Shown in pieces: positions 44,174 to 53,931 of a stretch of 64,000 nucleotides of DNA; position 1 is the first letter of the stretch, and each line of letters starts with the position of its first letter. Origin of the DNA: Chloroflexi bacterium OLB15 (GTDB lineage Bacteria > Chloroflexota > Anaerolineae > Aggregatilineales > Phototrophicaceae); assembly GCA_001567085.1 (NCBI GenBank), contig LMZS01000015.1:1-64000 (forward strand), given 5' to 3'. Both the position numbers and the translations under genes were made by a program. The notes under the pieces were generated by a model. It worked only from the letters and a program-made list of their open reading frames with translations. It did not search any database and was not told the DNA's origin.

Positions 44174-44929
44174 ATGTTGTCACACCATGACCTTGTTGAT
44201 TTAGCAGATGCTTTGCCGCTTGAATACTGGCGCAATCCTCAGGGAATCCCGGTTCAGGGAGATAATCTGAAGTTCCTGTATATTCCGGATTACGCTGAGC
44301 ACATGATCGCCTCATGGCAGGCGAAAGAAGTGTTCCGCTACCAGCATGACCATGCGCACGACGGCAGGCAAATCACCAAGATGGTCATGATTACGATGGG
44401 TGCGTTGCTTCCCGGCGTACTACTGCATGATGCGGTAAGCTGGGGCGCTGGATCCGAACTGCCAGATGTGGAATTTGGCACGTTTGGCGTCAAGTTCTAT
44501 CACGGCCCCGGTCAGCCATTGGCACAACCAAAAATCGTGCAACCGCTCTCAATTGATGTGCGCGGCCATGTGACGGCCATTGTTGAAGACCTTGCCGATC
44601 TGGGGCGAACCGCGAAATATGTGCAGGAAGTCTTATGCTCAGAACAGCACGGCGCGCGCGAAACAGTGCTGATTGCCACTTATCGCAAATCGCACACCAC
44701 TAATTTCAATATGGACGTAATCGCCTTTGGCGTGGTGCCACAAGACACATGGATCATTACTCCGCGCGAGCGCATCGAGACCATGATGAAGCGCGTGCCA
44801 TACTGGGCAGCACAGGGGCAGTCTAAAGATGCATCCTATAACAATTTGTGGACTATCGGCTATCCGAAATATCTGCTGGATGAATGGTTCGATATTGCGT
44901 GGGATCGGCGCGACGAAGCCGAACTTTAG
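44174..44929 (+). CDS. Phosphoribosyltransferase-fold protein
   Basis: A 251-residue cytoplasmic protein of the type I PRTase fold. The PRPP-binding motif is VTAIVEDLADLGRTAKYV (about 133-150), the equivalent of VLIVDDVVDTGRT with the acidic pair E138/D139. Two-strand features include MVMITMGALLPGVLL. It could be a purine or xanthine phosphoribosyltransferase or a regulatory relative; the substrate loop does not tell. AAAGGTG precedes the ATG at 44174. Transcribed alone; its stop overlaps the convergent menE stop by 4 bases. Confidence 0.65.
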   Translation: MLSHHDLVDLADALPLEYWRNPQGIPVQGDNLKFLYIPDYAEHMIASWQAKEVFRYQHDHAHDGRQITKMVMITMGALLPGVLLHDAVSWGAGSELPDVEFGTFGVKFYHGPGQPLAQPKIVQPLSIDVRGHVTAIVEDLADLGRTAKYVQEVLCSEQHGARETVLIATYRKSHTTNFNMDVIAFGVVPQDTWIITPRERIETMMKRVPYWAAQGQSKDASYNNLWTIGYPKYLLDEWFDIAWDRRDEAEL

Positions 44930-46383
44930 CGGCTAAATAACTGCGTAACTGCCCGACGATCCACTTTCCCTGAAGCAGTGAGCGGAAACGCGTTAACAAA
45001 TAGATACGCGCGCGGGCATTTATAACGCGCAAGTTTATCGGCGCAGAATGCCGCTGCCTGTTCATGCGTTAGCGCGCTTCCCTCTCGCGCTATGACTACG
45101 GCGGCAACCTTCTGCCCCCATTCTACATCAGGAATCCCCACCACAATCACATCTTGAACATCTGGGTGTGCACGCAGGGCGCTCTCTATTTCCGCAGGAT
45201 AAATATTTTCCCCGCCGCTGATGATCAGATCGCTTCGGCGCTGCATGATATACAAATCGCCGTCCTCATCCTGATAGCCGATGTCACCCGTTTTGAACCC
45301 GCCATCTGGCGCTATATCAGGATGCCCCAGATAACCGCGCATAAGTGTTGGCCCGCTCACGCAAACTTCACCTATTTCCCCCGTTGGCCGCGTATTCCCA
45401 GCTTCATCAACGATGCGAACGGTAGTAAACGGGAGTGGCCGTCCCACAGTTCCCGGCTTTGCATAGGTTTGTTCAGGGGGTGCTGTGGCCACCTGCGAGG
45501 CAGCTTCAGTTAAACCGTATGTCGCCGCAAGATTCAGGTTATGTTGTCGCGCTTGTGCGAGAAGTTCGGGCGTTCCCGGTGCTCCTCCCAATAATATCAG
45601 GCGAAGTTTAGCGAGGTTTCCATCGTCAGCCTGCAACAGCCTGTAAAGCTGAGTGGGGACGACTGAGAGCATCGTAACCTGATCGCGTTCAGTTTGCCTG
45701 ACTATACGAAGCGCGTCAAATGAACCTTCGGATAACACTACCGTAGTGTTATAAAGGCTCGCGCGGTGCAGGATAGATAGCCCACCCACATGAAACATGG
45801 GTAGGCAGATCAGCCAACGATCCTGAGGCGCCGTGCCCAGCCGGTAAGCTGAAGCCATCGCGCTATATAGGAAATTGGCATAGGTTAGCTGCGCGCCCTT
45901 CGGCTTACCTGATGTGCCAGAAGTAAATACAATCGCGCAAACGGCATTCAGTTCGATGGCGACTGCGGGGCAAGAAGTGTCACCGCCGGGCAGACTTTGC
46001 CATTCGCCGTCACATTCGATCAGCGTACACTGGCTAGAGCCAAGCAGTTCAGCCGTCTGACGATGACGCGCATCAAAACAAAGAAAGGCTGCGGCACACG
46101 CCTCAAGCTGATAACGAAGTTCTTCAGGGGTTAGGCGCGTATTCAATGGGATCAGCACTGCGCCAAGCCGCATTATGGCGTGAACCAAGACAACATAACG
46201 CAGGCTGTTTTCCATAAGCACCGCGATGCGGTCGCCCTGCCCCACCCCACAGGCGACCAAAATCACCACTTGCGCTGCGCACAAATTCTGCAATTCAGCA
46301 TAAGTGATGTGCTTGCCATCGGAAAGAATAACAGCTGCCCCCTCTGGCCTTGAGATAGCAGCAGCCGAAAGCCAGTCTTTCAT
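44926..46383 (-). CDS. menE: o-Succinylbenzoate-CoA ligase
   Basis: A 485-residue acyl-CoA synthetase of the ANL family. The ATP-binding P-loop is IVFTSGTSGKPKGAQLTY (about 150-167). Later motifs are LILLGGAPG, TYGLTEAASQ, FKTGDIGYQDEDGDLYI and the C-terminal SGKVDRRAV carrying the catalytic Lys of the adenylation step. It activates o-succinylbenzoate for menaquinone synthesis. The specific menE call rests on its place at the end of the men operon, 31 bases after menB; alone it could be another acyl-CoA ligase. Confidence 0.9.
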   Translation of the reverse strand: MKDWLSAAAISRPEGAAVILSDGKHITYAELQNLCAAQVVILVACGVGQGDRIAVLMENSLRYVVLVHAIMRLGAVLIPLNTRLTPEELRYQLEACAAAFLCFDARHRQTAELLGSSQCTLIECDGEWQSLPGGDTSCPAVAIELNAVCAIVFTSGTSGKPKGAQLTYANFLYSAMASAYRLGTAPQDRWLICLPMFHVGGLSILHRASLYNTTVVLSEGSFDALRIVRQTERDQVTMLSVVPTQLYRLLQADDGNLAKLRLILLGGAPGTPELLAQARQHNLNLAATYGLTEAASQVATAPPEQTYAKPGTVGRPLPFTTVRIVDEAGNTRPTGEIGEVCVSGPTLMRGYLGHPDIAPDGGFKTGDIGYQDEDGDLYIMQRRSDLIISGGENIYPAEIESALRAHPDVQDVIVVGIPDVEWGQKVAAVVIAREGSALTHEQAAAFCADKLARYKCPRAYLFVNAFPLTASGKVDRRAVTQLFSR

Positions 46384-46414
46384 CAGCTTCTTAAGATTTC
46401 ACAGCCTGCTTTGC

Positions 46415-47245
46415 TCATGGCCGCCAGGGATATTTACCAAAATCAGGCTTGCGCTTCTGGACGTAGGCATCACGGCCTTCCTGCCCCTCTTCGGTCATGT
46501 AGAAAAGCATCGTGGCATCGCCTGCAAGCTGCTGCAAGCCAGTTTGACCATCCACATCGGCATTCATCGCCGCCTTAAGAATGCGGATTGCCAGCGGGCT
46601 GTGTTGCAAAATCTGCTGCGCCCATTCCACGCCTTCAGTTTCAAGCTGATCTACTGGCACTACCTTGTTGATCAACCCCATATCCAGCGCTTCCTGCGCG
46701 TTATATTGACGACACAGATACCAGATTTCACGCGCCTTCTTCTGGCCGATAATGCGCGCCAGATAGCTGCTGCCGTATCCCCCGTCAAAACTGCCTACGC
46801 GCGGGCCGGTTTGCCCGAAAATCGCGTTATCAGCAGCGATAGTCAGATCGCATACCACATGCAGGACGTGCCCACCGCCGACAGCATAGCCTGCCACCAG
46901 CGCAATCACCGGCTTGGGCATAGTGCGGATAATCCGCTGTAACCCCAGCACATTCAGGCGGTGCACGCCATCTTTACCGACATAACCAGCATCACCCCGC
47001 ACTTTCTGGTCGCCGCCAGAGCAGAACGCATACTTACCATCTTTAGCAGGGCCGTTGCCCGTCAGCAGTACCACGCCGACGGAAGAATCTTCCCACGCGT
47101 CCATAAAGGCTTCGGTCATTTCCTGAATGGTCTCTGGCCGAAACGCGTTACGTACCTCAGGGCGATTAAAGGCAATGCGCGCCATGCCGTCGGCTTTATG
47201 ATAAGTAATATCCTCAAACGACTTCACTTCAACCCAATTCGTCAT
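46415..47245 (-). CDS. menB: 1,4-Dihydroxy-2-naphthoyl-CoA synthase
   Basis: A 276-residue crotonase-fold enzyme that cyclises o-succinylbenzoyl-CoA. Diagnostic segments are [26 protein letters not shown] (oxyanion hole), [19 protein letters not shown] and [15 protein letters not shown], the last matching the bicarbonate-dependent MenB type. Its ATG lies inside the end of the frame-corrected menD, overlapping by 17 bases, which implies that intact menD normally couples to menB translation. Confidence 0.96.
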   Translation of the reverse strand: MTNWVEVKSFEDITYHKADGMARIAFNRPEVRNAFRPETIQEMTEAFMDAWEDSSVGVVLLTGNGPAKDGKYAFCSGGDQKVRGDAGYVGKDGVHRLNVLGLQRIIRTMPKPVIALVAGYAVGGGHVLHVVCDLTIAADNAIFGQTGPRVGSFDGGYGSSYLARIIGQKKAREIWYLCRQYNAQEALDMGLINKVVPVDQLETEGVEWAQQILQHSPLAIRILKAAMNADVDGQTGLQQLAGDATMLFYMTEEGQEGRDAYVQKRKPDFGKYPWRP

Positions 47246-49027
47246 ATGTATCCTCCTGTAATGCGGCTAAACGTTCTTCCTGCAGCCGCGCTGTGACCAT
47301 TTCCAGAAACTGCTTGCGCCGCGCCAGATCATTTTCTGAATGCGTTGGAACTTCAATGATTGTGCTGTTCTGGCTTCCAAAACTGGCGGAAAAAGCGGCA
47401 TCAAATTCTGCACGAGAGCCAGCCAACACATAATCCATACCAAATAGCCGCGCAGCACCCTCAAACTGAAGCCATGCGGCGTTAAGAAAAGATCGGTGAA
47501 TATCGGCTCAAAGTGTGACACTGGCAAACGCCGAAAGATGCCGCCGCCATCATTATTGACCACAACAATCGTGGCTCTTATGCCAGCGCGCGTAAAAGTA
47601 AGCAGACTGTTGAGATCGTGATAGAACGCAAGATCGCCCAGCACAGCGATCAGCGGCTTATCTGCATGGGCGGCACCGATACCGGCCGCGCTTGCGAGCG
47701 TGCCATCAATGCCACTTGCGCCGCGATTGGCATAAGCAAAGGCCGTTTCAGGCATTGTTAGCGCGAATTGATCCAGATTCCGCACTGGCAGGCTGCTGCC
47801 GATCATCAACTGTGCGTTTTCCGGGGCAAGCGCGGCGACGCGTTCTAGAACGGCACCATCAAACCAATGATCGGCCATGTATCTTTGCGTCTCCTGCACC
47901 ACCGCCGCATTCGCCTTACACCAATAACTCAGCCAGTTTTGCTGCGCGCCTGGCGGCGTATGGTGTTCCAGCCGATCCGCAAGCCTGCCAGCCAATGCAG
48001 TTGGATCTGCCCAGATCATTTCGGTAGACAAGAAATTCGGGTCTTGCCAGCGGCCATCTTCGCTAACCTGTATCCAGATTCGTGGCGATTGCGCGGTCAG
48101 GTAACTTTCAAGCGCCGGTGAAGTTAATGGCGCACCAAACTGGATCACAACGTCAGGCGTTTGCAATTCCCGATCCACGCTGGTGATGGTTTCCAGGCTG
48201 CTGATGACATTCCCCGATTGCGAATAACGAACACCCGAAAGCGCGTCAGCCAAGATTGGAAAACTTGTTGCGCGGCTTAAGTTCTCAATTGCTTCCGAAA
48301 AATCGGCTCGCGGGCAGCGTGGCCCGCATAAAATCAGTCCCTGATTCGCCGTTTGAACGACATCAACCAGCCAGTCAATCTGTTGAGTCGTTGGCAGCAT
48401 CACCCCCCTAGAGATTTTTACAAGCGATGCATGATTGGCTCTGGAGTCTGTAGATACGGCAGCGATGCCGGAACCTGTGGTTGGCTCCAGCGGCTTACGA
48501 AACGGGAAATTGAGATGTACAACCCCTTTGGGATGCCCCATCGCCGCCGCATAAGCCCGATTGGCTAAAGCGCGCAAGTTTCGCAGTGCGATTGCGGGCG
48601 GTTGGCCTTCAGGTAATGCGACTTCGTAAAACCAGTTCACGTGATCGCCATACAGCTTGATCTGATCAACCGTCTGATTTGCGCCGCTCTCTCGCAATTC
48701 ATGCGCGCGATCTGCGGTAAGCACGATCAGCGGAACAGCGGAATAATGCGCTTCAATAACGGCCGGGTAAAATTCCGCTGCCGCTGTGCCTGACGTGCAA
48801 AGCAGCGCTACAGGTTGCTCTAGCGCGTTCGCCAGACCTAGAGCAAAAAAGCTTGCACCGCGTTCATCAATTTGCGAATAGACCTGAATTTCTGGCTGCC
48901 TCGCAAAGGCAAATACTAACGGCGTTGAGCGCGATCCCGGCGCGATCACTACATGGCGAAGCCCGGCACGCGCCAACTCTTCAACAAACGTCTGTGCCCA
49001 TAAGGTATTGGGGGTAATGTCAGTCAT
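47229..49027 (-). CDS. menD: SEPHCHC synthase, frameshifted near the 3' end
   Basis: MenD is a thiamine-diphosphate enzyme that joins isochorismate and 2-oxoglutarate. Residues 1-518 read well: [31 protein letters not shown] (with the catalytic-type Glu further on), [20 protein letters not shown] and [14 protein letters not shown]. At codon 519 (about 47471-47473) the frame slips. The uncorrected reading continues as nonsense to a stop at 47267 (586 residues). One missing base after CATGG restores [17 protein letters not shown]...IIEVPT and a proper end at 47229, about 599 residues, overlapping menB as expected. A sequencing error or a recent mutation are both possible. Confidence 0.9.
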
Positions 49028-50355
49028 AGCTCAACGCCAAGCCCATACGCCAGCGGTTTGAACTTCAACTGCGTTTCTGCCCATTCTGCCTGCCAGTCAG
49101 ACTTAGCAACGATACCCGCGCCTGCATATAACCTCACGCTCTCATTTTGAGCAACTGCCGATCTGATAGCCACAGCAAAGGTGCCGTCGCCATAGCGATC
49201 AAACCAGCCTACAGGTGAGGCATACCAACCGCGCGCTTCGGCTTCAACGCCCATAATCGCTTTCATTGCAGCGCTGCGCGGGTAGCCGCCTAACGCCGGG
49301 GTTGGATGCAGTTCACGTACAAGCTGAAGAATGTGCGTATCTTGCTCAAGGCGAGCCTGCATGGGTGTATATAAATGCTGAATACTTTTCAGGCGCAGAA
49401 TTTCAGGCTCTGCTGGAGCTGCAACTTCGGTGACATAAGGCTCAAGGTATTCTTGCAGCGCTTTTACAACAAATTCATGCTCTTGCCGTTCTTTCTGGCT
49501 TAAGAAAAGATCGTCGGCTAAGACCTCATCAGCAAGCGGGGATTGGCCTCTAGGTCGCGTCCCGGCCAGCGCAGCCGAGCGAAGTTCCAAATAGGATTTA
49601 TCCAGTAAAAGTTCGGGTGTAGCACCAAAGAAAGAAGATTGTTCGACAGGCTGAAGCAGGAAAAGATGGCAATCCTGATAATTAGGCTCAAGCCGGGTTA
49701 ACGCGCGCACTACTTCAGGCGATGCTGAAAATTGGAGATCCAACGCCCGTGCCAGCACAACCTTATCCAATTCACCACTCTTGATCTGCCTGATTGCTTC
49801 AGTAACCATTGCTTGCCAGCGCATTTGATCAGTCGCCAGCGTGCGCTTAACAAGCTGCCCTCTACTCCGAGGATGCCTTCCCGTTCTATAGGCAGGCTGG
49901 TCAAAATCTATCACCTCATTTTCGAAAGCCGAGATCGTAAGCCACGTCTCACCATCAGGAAACTGCGCGAACATCAGCTTAGGCAGCACAAACTGAGCAT
50001 CTCCAAACTGCGACCAGATACCGGTGGAAACGCCCGGCAAAAATGCGAAGCCGCCGAAAAATCGCGGCTCCAGCGACGGATCAACGTCTTCAATCTGTGC
50101 TTCATTGAAGATACTTTGCGCCTGCCGCTGAATCAGCTCAAAGCGTTCATCCCCTTCTGCCGTAATGCTTGCAGCGACGCCCAGCCCGGCATAGGTAACT
50201 CCGCGATGAGGGCTGCGCCAGAAAATGCGCGGCATTTCAGGGTTCGCGAGTAGTAGTTTCAACAGATCAAGCGGCTCGATCTGGCTTGTGCGGCTAATAA
50301 GCCTTCCGTTCCCCGCCACAACGGGGTGCGCCGAATCGACTGTATAGACCATCAT
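49024..50355 (-). CDS. menF: Isochorismate synthase
   Basis: A chorismate-utilising enzyme of about 444 residues. The MenF/EntC core is clear: KSGELDKVVLARALDL with the catalytic Lys, FFGATPELLL, AALAGTRPRG, QEHEFVVKALQEYL, HPTPALGGYPRSAAM and YASPVGWFDRYGDGTFAVAIRSA. It converts chorismate to isochorismate, the entry to menaquinone. I start it at the ATG at 50353-50355, right after the tetR stop; the longer open frame to 50487 runs through the tetR tail. The stop overlaps the menD ATG (ATGA). Confidence 0.94.
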   Translation of the reverse strand: MMVYTVDSAHPVVAGNGRLISRTSQIEPLDLLKLLLANPEMPRIFWRSPHRGVTYAGLGVAASITAEGDERFELIQRQAQSIFNEAQIEDVDPSLEPRFFGGFAFLPGVSTGIWSQFGDAQFVLPKLMFAQFPDGETWLTISAFENEVIDFDQPAYRTGRHPRSRGQLVKRTLATDQMRWQAMVTEAIRQIKSGELDKVVLARALDLQFSASPEVVRALTRLEPNYQDCHLFLLQPVEQSSFFGATPELLLDKSYLELRSAALAGTRPRGQSPLADEVLADDLFLSQKERQEHEFVVKALQEYLEPYVTEVAAPAEPEILRLKSIQHLYTPMQARLEQDTHILQLVRELHPTPALGGYPRSAAMKAIMGVEAEARGWYASPVGWFDRYGDGTFAVAIRSAVAQNESVRLYAGAGIVAKSDWQAEWAETQLKFKPLAYGLGVEL

Positions 50356-50357
50356 GA

Positions 50358-50981
50358 CTAAATCCGATCTTCCTGAACGCCAACGCTGCGGAGCAGCATC
50401 GGGCGCAAAGTTTCCATAATGCGCTTCGGGCTGGATTCGCCAGTCATGACCCAATGCATTACAACTTCGTTGATAGCGCCCATCCATGCGCGGGAAACGA
50501 TATTCGTATCCACAGGAGCAATTTCACCCAGCGCAACAGCTTGATCCAGATAGACCTTGATGAGTGTGGCAAAGCGGTTGTGTACTTCCATCAGCTTTTG
50601 CTCAAAAGCCGTCCCCAACCCCATCGCCTGCACCAGCATCACTTTGGCGAGAGGACGATATTGCCCAAAGGTTTCTAAACAGGCAGTGAGGGCAGCATCA
50701 ACCTGCGCTATACCCTCCTCTTCCTGCGAGATAGCTTCTTTTATGCGGCGTTCCAGCAAATTGGAAAACTTATCCACCAGCGAGAGGAACAGGGTCTGCT
50801 TATTTGGAAAATGAAAATAAACCGAGCCTTTGGAGGTTTGCGATTCTTCGACGATCTCATCTACACTCGCTTCGTGGTATCCCTTTTCTGCGAATACCTC
50901 AAGCGCCGCATCCAGAATACGCCCCCGCGTTGTCTCAGGGTCTTTTGGCGTGCCTACACGCCTGTTATTGGGGTCAGACAT
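50358..50981 (-). CDS. TetR-family transcriptional regulator of the men locus
   Basis: A 207-residue repressor-type protein. The N-terminal HTH is canonical: TRGRILDAALEVFAEKGYHEASVDEIVEESQTSKGSVYFHFPNKQTL (about 16-62). The C-terminal ligand domain is all helical with no known ligand. I use the ATG at 50979-50981 (MSDPNNRRVG); an upstream start at 50999 would overlap the operator. It is the first gene of the menaquinone operon, with menF starting 2 bases after its stop, so it probably autoregulates and controls men gene expression on both sides of the divergent region. Confidence 0.93.
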   Translation of the reverse strand: MSDPNNRRVGTPKDPETTRGRILDAALEVFAEKGYHEASVDEIVEESQTSKGSVYFHFPNKQTLFLSLVDKFSNLLERRIKEAISQEEEGIAQVDAALTACLETFGQYRPLAKVMLVQAMGLGTAFEQKLMEVHNRFATLIKVYLDQAVALGEIAPVDTNIVSRAWMGAINEVVMHWVMTGESSPKRIMETLRPMLLRSVGVQEDRI

Positions 50982-50997
50982 TCTAAAATCACAACTC

Positions 50998-51015
50998 AAA
51001 CCGACTAGTCAGTCT
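50998..51015. promoter_or_regulatory. Candidate TetR operator between tetR-men operon and menH
   Basis: An imperfect palindrome centred at 51006/51007 with a perfect GACTAGTC core (51003-51010) and outer pairs matching at most positions; on the minus strand it reads GACTGACTAGTCGGTT. The size and sequence fit TetR-family operators. It lies 17 bases before the tetR start and 79 bases before menH, so one site could control both directions. Confidence 0.55.
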
Positions 51016-51093
51016 AATGATAACAGAAAATTCCCGACGATCCTATGAATCTTTGTTAAGATTGCCACAAAGCGCACCGCGTCAGGGAATATC

Positions 51094-51903
51094 ATGCCAG
51101 AGTTCAAGGTAAATGAGGCAGTCTACCACTTCACTGAACAGGGAGATGGCGATCCCCTTATTCTGCTGCATGGCTTCATCGGCAGTACCCAAAACTGGAG
51201 CGCAGTTACCCCTACCTTCGCAAGCGCTTACAGGGTGATCGCCATTGATATATTGGGGCATGGCCTATCCTCATCTCTGGCTGAACCCCAGCGTTATCAC
51301 ATCGGAGCAGTTGCTAACGACCTCGACCTCATGCTGGCAGCGATCACGACAAAGCCTGTCCATTTAATCGGTTACTCGATGGGCGCGCGCCTTGCCCTGT
51401 ATTTCGCCCTCACCTACCCCCAATTCATCAGAAAACTGGTGCTGGAAAGTGGATCGCCGGGACTGGAAACTCCAGAGGAACAAAGCAGCAGGGTTGAAAG
51501 TGATGATCAACTTGCCGGATGGCTGCTTGAAAATGGAATTACAGCATTTATTGACCGCTGGGAACGCCTGCCTCTTTTCGAATCGCAGGCGAGGCTCTCC
51601 GCAGAAATACTGGCGGAACAGCGCGCGCAGCGCTTGCTAAGCAATCCAACTGGCCTCGCTAACAGCTTGCGCGGAATGGGCGCCGGAAGCCAGCCTTCGT
51701 TGTGGGGAAAGTTGAATGCGCTAAGTGCGCCAACGCTGCTGATCACCGGAGCGCTAGATTACAAATACTGCGCGATTATGCAGCGAATGGCACAAATGAT
51801 ACCGGATGCGACATTACAAATTGTGCCGGATGCAGGGCATAACGTGCATTTGGAGCAGGCAGAAATCTACCTACAGATTACTAAAAGTTTCCTGCAAGGA
51901 TAA
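51094..51903 (+). CDS. menH: SHCHC synthase (MenH-type alpha/beta hydrolase)
   Basis: A 269-residue alpha/beta-fold enzyme that removes pyruvate from the MenD product. LILLHGFIGSTQNWSAV at 23-39, then GHGLSSS, and the nucleophile motif LIGYSMGARLALYFAL carry the MenH-specific GYSMGAR signature. The acid Asp is in TGALDYKY and the His in DAGHNVHLEQ. It is divergent from tetR-menFDBE across the putative operator. menC, the enzyme for the next step, is absent from the window. AGGGA precedes the ATG. Confidence 0.92.
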   Translation: MPEFKVNEAVYHFTEQGDGDPLILLHGFIGSTQNWSAVTPTFASAYRVIAIDILGHGLSSSLAEPQRYHIGAVANDLDLMLAAITTKPVHLIGYSMGARLALYFALTYPQFIRKLVLESGSPGLETPEEQSSRVESDDQLAGWLLENGITAFIDRWERLPLFESQARLSAEILAEQRAQRLLSNPTGLANSLRGMGAGSQPSLWGKLNALSAPTLLITGALDYKYCAIMQRMAQMIPDATLQIVPDAGHNVHLEQAEIYLQITKSFLQG

Positions 51904-51907
51904 AAAT

Positions 51908-52489
51908 ATGACCAGTATTCAGCGCTGCGGTTGGGTTAACCTGAACGATCCGCTTTACGTGGCCTATCACGATCAAGAATGGGGCGTGCCGTTGAAAGAT
52001 AACGACAACGCCCTATTTGAGCGCATTGTGCTGGAAGGCGCACAGGCAGGTTTAAGCTGGATCACCGTCTTACGTAAGCGAGAGCACTACCGTCAGGTGT
52101 TTGATAATTTCGACCCCGCAAAAGTAGCAGCATACGATGGGGCTAAAATTGACGAGCTTATGAATGACAGCGGGATCATTCGCAACCGTGCCAAAATTCT
52201 GGCGGCAATTAACAATGCTCAGCAATTTTTGAAAGTCCAGCAGGAATTTGGCAGCTTTTCAAACTATCTATGGGCATTTGTGGGCGGCCAACCGATTCAC
52301 AATACGTGGAGCAGTTTACGCGAAATCCCGCCAGAATCTGAAATTTCAAAGCAGATGAGCAAAGATTTGAAGAAGCGCGGTTTCAAATTCACTGGTTCTA
52401 CAATCTGCTATGCGATGATGCAAGCTTGCGGGCTGGTCAACGATCATACCGTTGACTGTTTCAGGCATGCTGAGGTTAAGGCGTTATAA
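51908..52489 (+). CDS. tag: DNA-3-methyladenine glycosylase I
   Basis: A 193-residue repair enzyme that removes 3-methyladenine. The Tag family pattern is strong: RCGWVNLNDPLYVAYHDQEWG (N-terminal zinc Cys and the conserved YHDxEWG), FERIVLEGAQAGLSWITVLRKRE, and a C-terminal DHTVDCFRH with the second zinc ligands. The start at 51908 follows AAGGA and lies 4 bases after the menH stop, so it is co-transcribed with menH. The longer open frame overlapping menH is not the gene. Confidence 0.96.
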   Translation: MTSIQRCGWVNLNDPLYVAYHDQEWGVPLKDNDNALFERIVLEGAQAGLSWITVLRKREHYRQVFDNFDPAKVAAYDGAKIDELMNDSGIIRNRAKILAAINNAQQFLKVQQEFGSFSNYLWAFVGGQPIHNTWSSLREIPPESEISKQMSKDLKKRGFKFTGSTICYAMMQACGLVNDHTVDCFRHAEVKAL

Positions 52490-53632
52490 GGCGCTTTCCA
52501 GAATTGCCGCTAATTTATGCGCGTCGAATGGAACCGGGTTGCCTTGCATTGAGCTTGCTAATGCCGCACGTTCAGCAATAGTAGGAATATCGGCAGCCAA
52601 TACGCCGAGTTCAGACAAGCCCGGCACTTCAAGACGACGAGCCAAATCAGCTATCCATGCAGCGCCATCTTCGGGGCGAGAATCAGCAACACCAATCAGC
52701 ATCGCCGCAATTTCCTGATAGCGATCAATGGCGTGATGCCCTGGAGCGTGCGCGCGCAGCGCTTCAATATTGGCTTGCATCACCGGGCTAAGCAGTGCGG
52801 CACAAATTGCGCCATGCGGGGCGCCAGTCATCCCCCCGATTACCCCGGCAAAGCCATGCACCGCGCCAAGTTTGGCATTGGCCAGCGCCATCCCACTGAG
52901 CAGCGCAACCAACGCCATATTGCTGCGGGCGTCAAGATTATCAGGCTGTTCAGCCGCAATCAGCAGTGACTTGCCAGCGCGGATGATCCCCTCATTACAC
53001 AGCGCATCTGTAATCGGATTAGCCTTCCTGGAAACATACGGCTCGATAACCTGCGTCAGCGCATCCATACCCGAAAATACTGTTGCCTGCTTAGGGAGAG
53101 TAAGAGTTAAGGACGGATCTACAATAGCCGCGCGCGGCTGCATGTACGGACTCCGCAAACTGATCTTCAGCCGCGCTTCAGGGGATGTGACCACTGCATT
53201 AGCCGTCACTTCTGAGCCAGTTCCGGCAGTCGTCGGCACAGCGATCACCGGCAATGAAGGTTCAGTGAGCGCACGCCCCCGCCCGATCACCTCAACATAA
53301 TCCAGAGTTTCCCCCTTATGCACAGCCAGAATAGCCGCTGCTTTCGCCAGATCAAGCGCGCTACCGCCGCCGCAAGCGATCACCAGTTCCGCACGTGTCT
53401 CCCGGATCAGCGAAACGCATTGATCAACTATAGCTATAGTTGGCTCGCCTTCAGGCGTAAAAGCAGCGCACGCAATATCGCTGGCTTCAAGGGCTTCGAT
53501 AATTCCCCGATTGCGTTCAGGATTACCGACAAATACGGCATGATGACCAAACGGCGCCCCGATCTTACCAATATCTGCCGACAATCCTTCCCCAAAATAG
53601 ATACGGGTCGCAGTTGCAAATTCAAAACGCAT
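52484..53632 (-). CDS. Iron-containing (type III) alcohol dehydrogenase
   Basis: A 382-residue Fe-ADH family enzyme. The NAD-binding segment CGGGSALDLAKAAA is at about 88-101, followed by PTTAGTGSEVT, and metal-ligand regions SGMDALTQVIEPYVS, AVHGFAGVIGG and GAPHGAICAALL. It reduces aldehydes or oxidises alcohols; the substrate is unknown. A monooxygenase-fold gene lies 8 bases upstream and a response regulator before that, forming a three-gene minus-strand unit. The 3' end overlaps the tag stop by 6 bases. Confidence 0.94.
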   Translation of the reverse strand: MRFEFATATRIYFGEGLSADIGKIGAPFGHHAVFVGNPERNRGIIEALEASDIACAAFTPEGEPTIAIVDQCVSLIRETRAELVIACGGGSALDLAKAAAILAVHKGETLDYVEVIGRGRALTEPSLPVIAVPTTAGTGSEVTANAVVTSPEARLKISLRSPYMQPRAAIVDPSLTLTLPKQATVFSGMDALTQVIEPYVSRKANPITDALCNEGIIRAGKSLLIAAEQPDNLDARSNMALVALLSGMALANAKLGAVHGFAGVIGGMTGAPHGAICAALLSPVMQANIEALRAHAPGHHAIDRYQEIAAMLIGVADSRPEDGAAWIADLARRLEVPGLSELGVLAADIPTIAERAALASSMQGNPVPFDAHKLAAILESAL

Positions 53633-53640
53633 CAGGATTC

Positions 53641-53931
53641 CTACGGGGAGAGAATGTCATACTTCACCGCAAAACGCGGCTCTTCCATCATCCCTTCAAC
53701 CGTTTCACGCCATCTCAAATAATGCGCTGTTTCGCGATGATCAAGCTGCGCCTGCGGCGTGCGATAGGTTTCATAAAGCACAAAGCGGGTAGGATCATCT
53801 TTCTGCTGAAGCATGTCAAATGCCAGTATGCCCGGCTCCTGCTGACTATTACGGGCATTATCTAAAGTGGCTTCAATGAATCCCTCTAGATATTCTTGTT
53901 TGACATGAATATACACAATTGCGGTAAACAT
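53641..53931 (-). CDS. Antibiotic-biosynthesis-monooxygenase-fold protein (LsrG/YgiN-like)
   Basis: A 96-residue ferredoxin-like ABM-domain protein. IHVKQEYLEGFIEATLDNARNS, LAFDMLQQKDDPTRFVLYETY and the following H-E-T/H-Y-x-W residues resemble LsrG (AI-2-phosphate isomerase) and quinol monooxygenases. These small dimeric enzymes work without cofactors. Its ATG overlaps the stop of the response regulator (TGATG), and the Fe-ADH follows 8 bases later. Confidence 0.85.
   Translation of the reverse strand: MFTAIVYIHVKQEYLEGFIEATLDNARNSQQEPGILAFDMLQQKDDPTRFVLYETYRTPQAQLDHRETAHYLRWRETVEGMMEEPRFAVKYDILSP

Noticed and set aside
48610-48650. Second lox-like half site (ACTTCGTAAA)
   Set aside because: Only a single partial arm inside menD, without an inverted partner at the right distance; similar partial matches occur elsewhere in coding sequence by chance.
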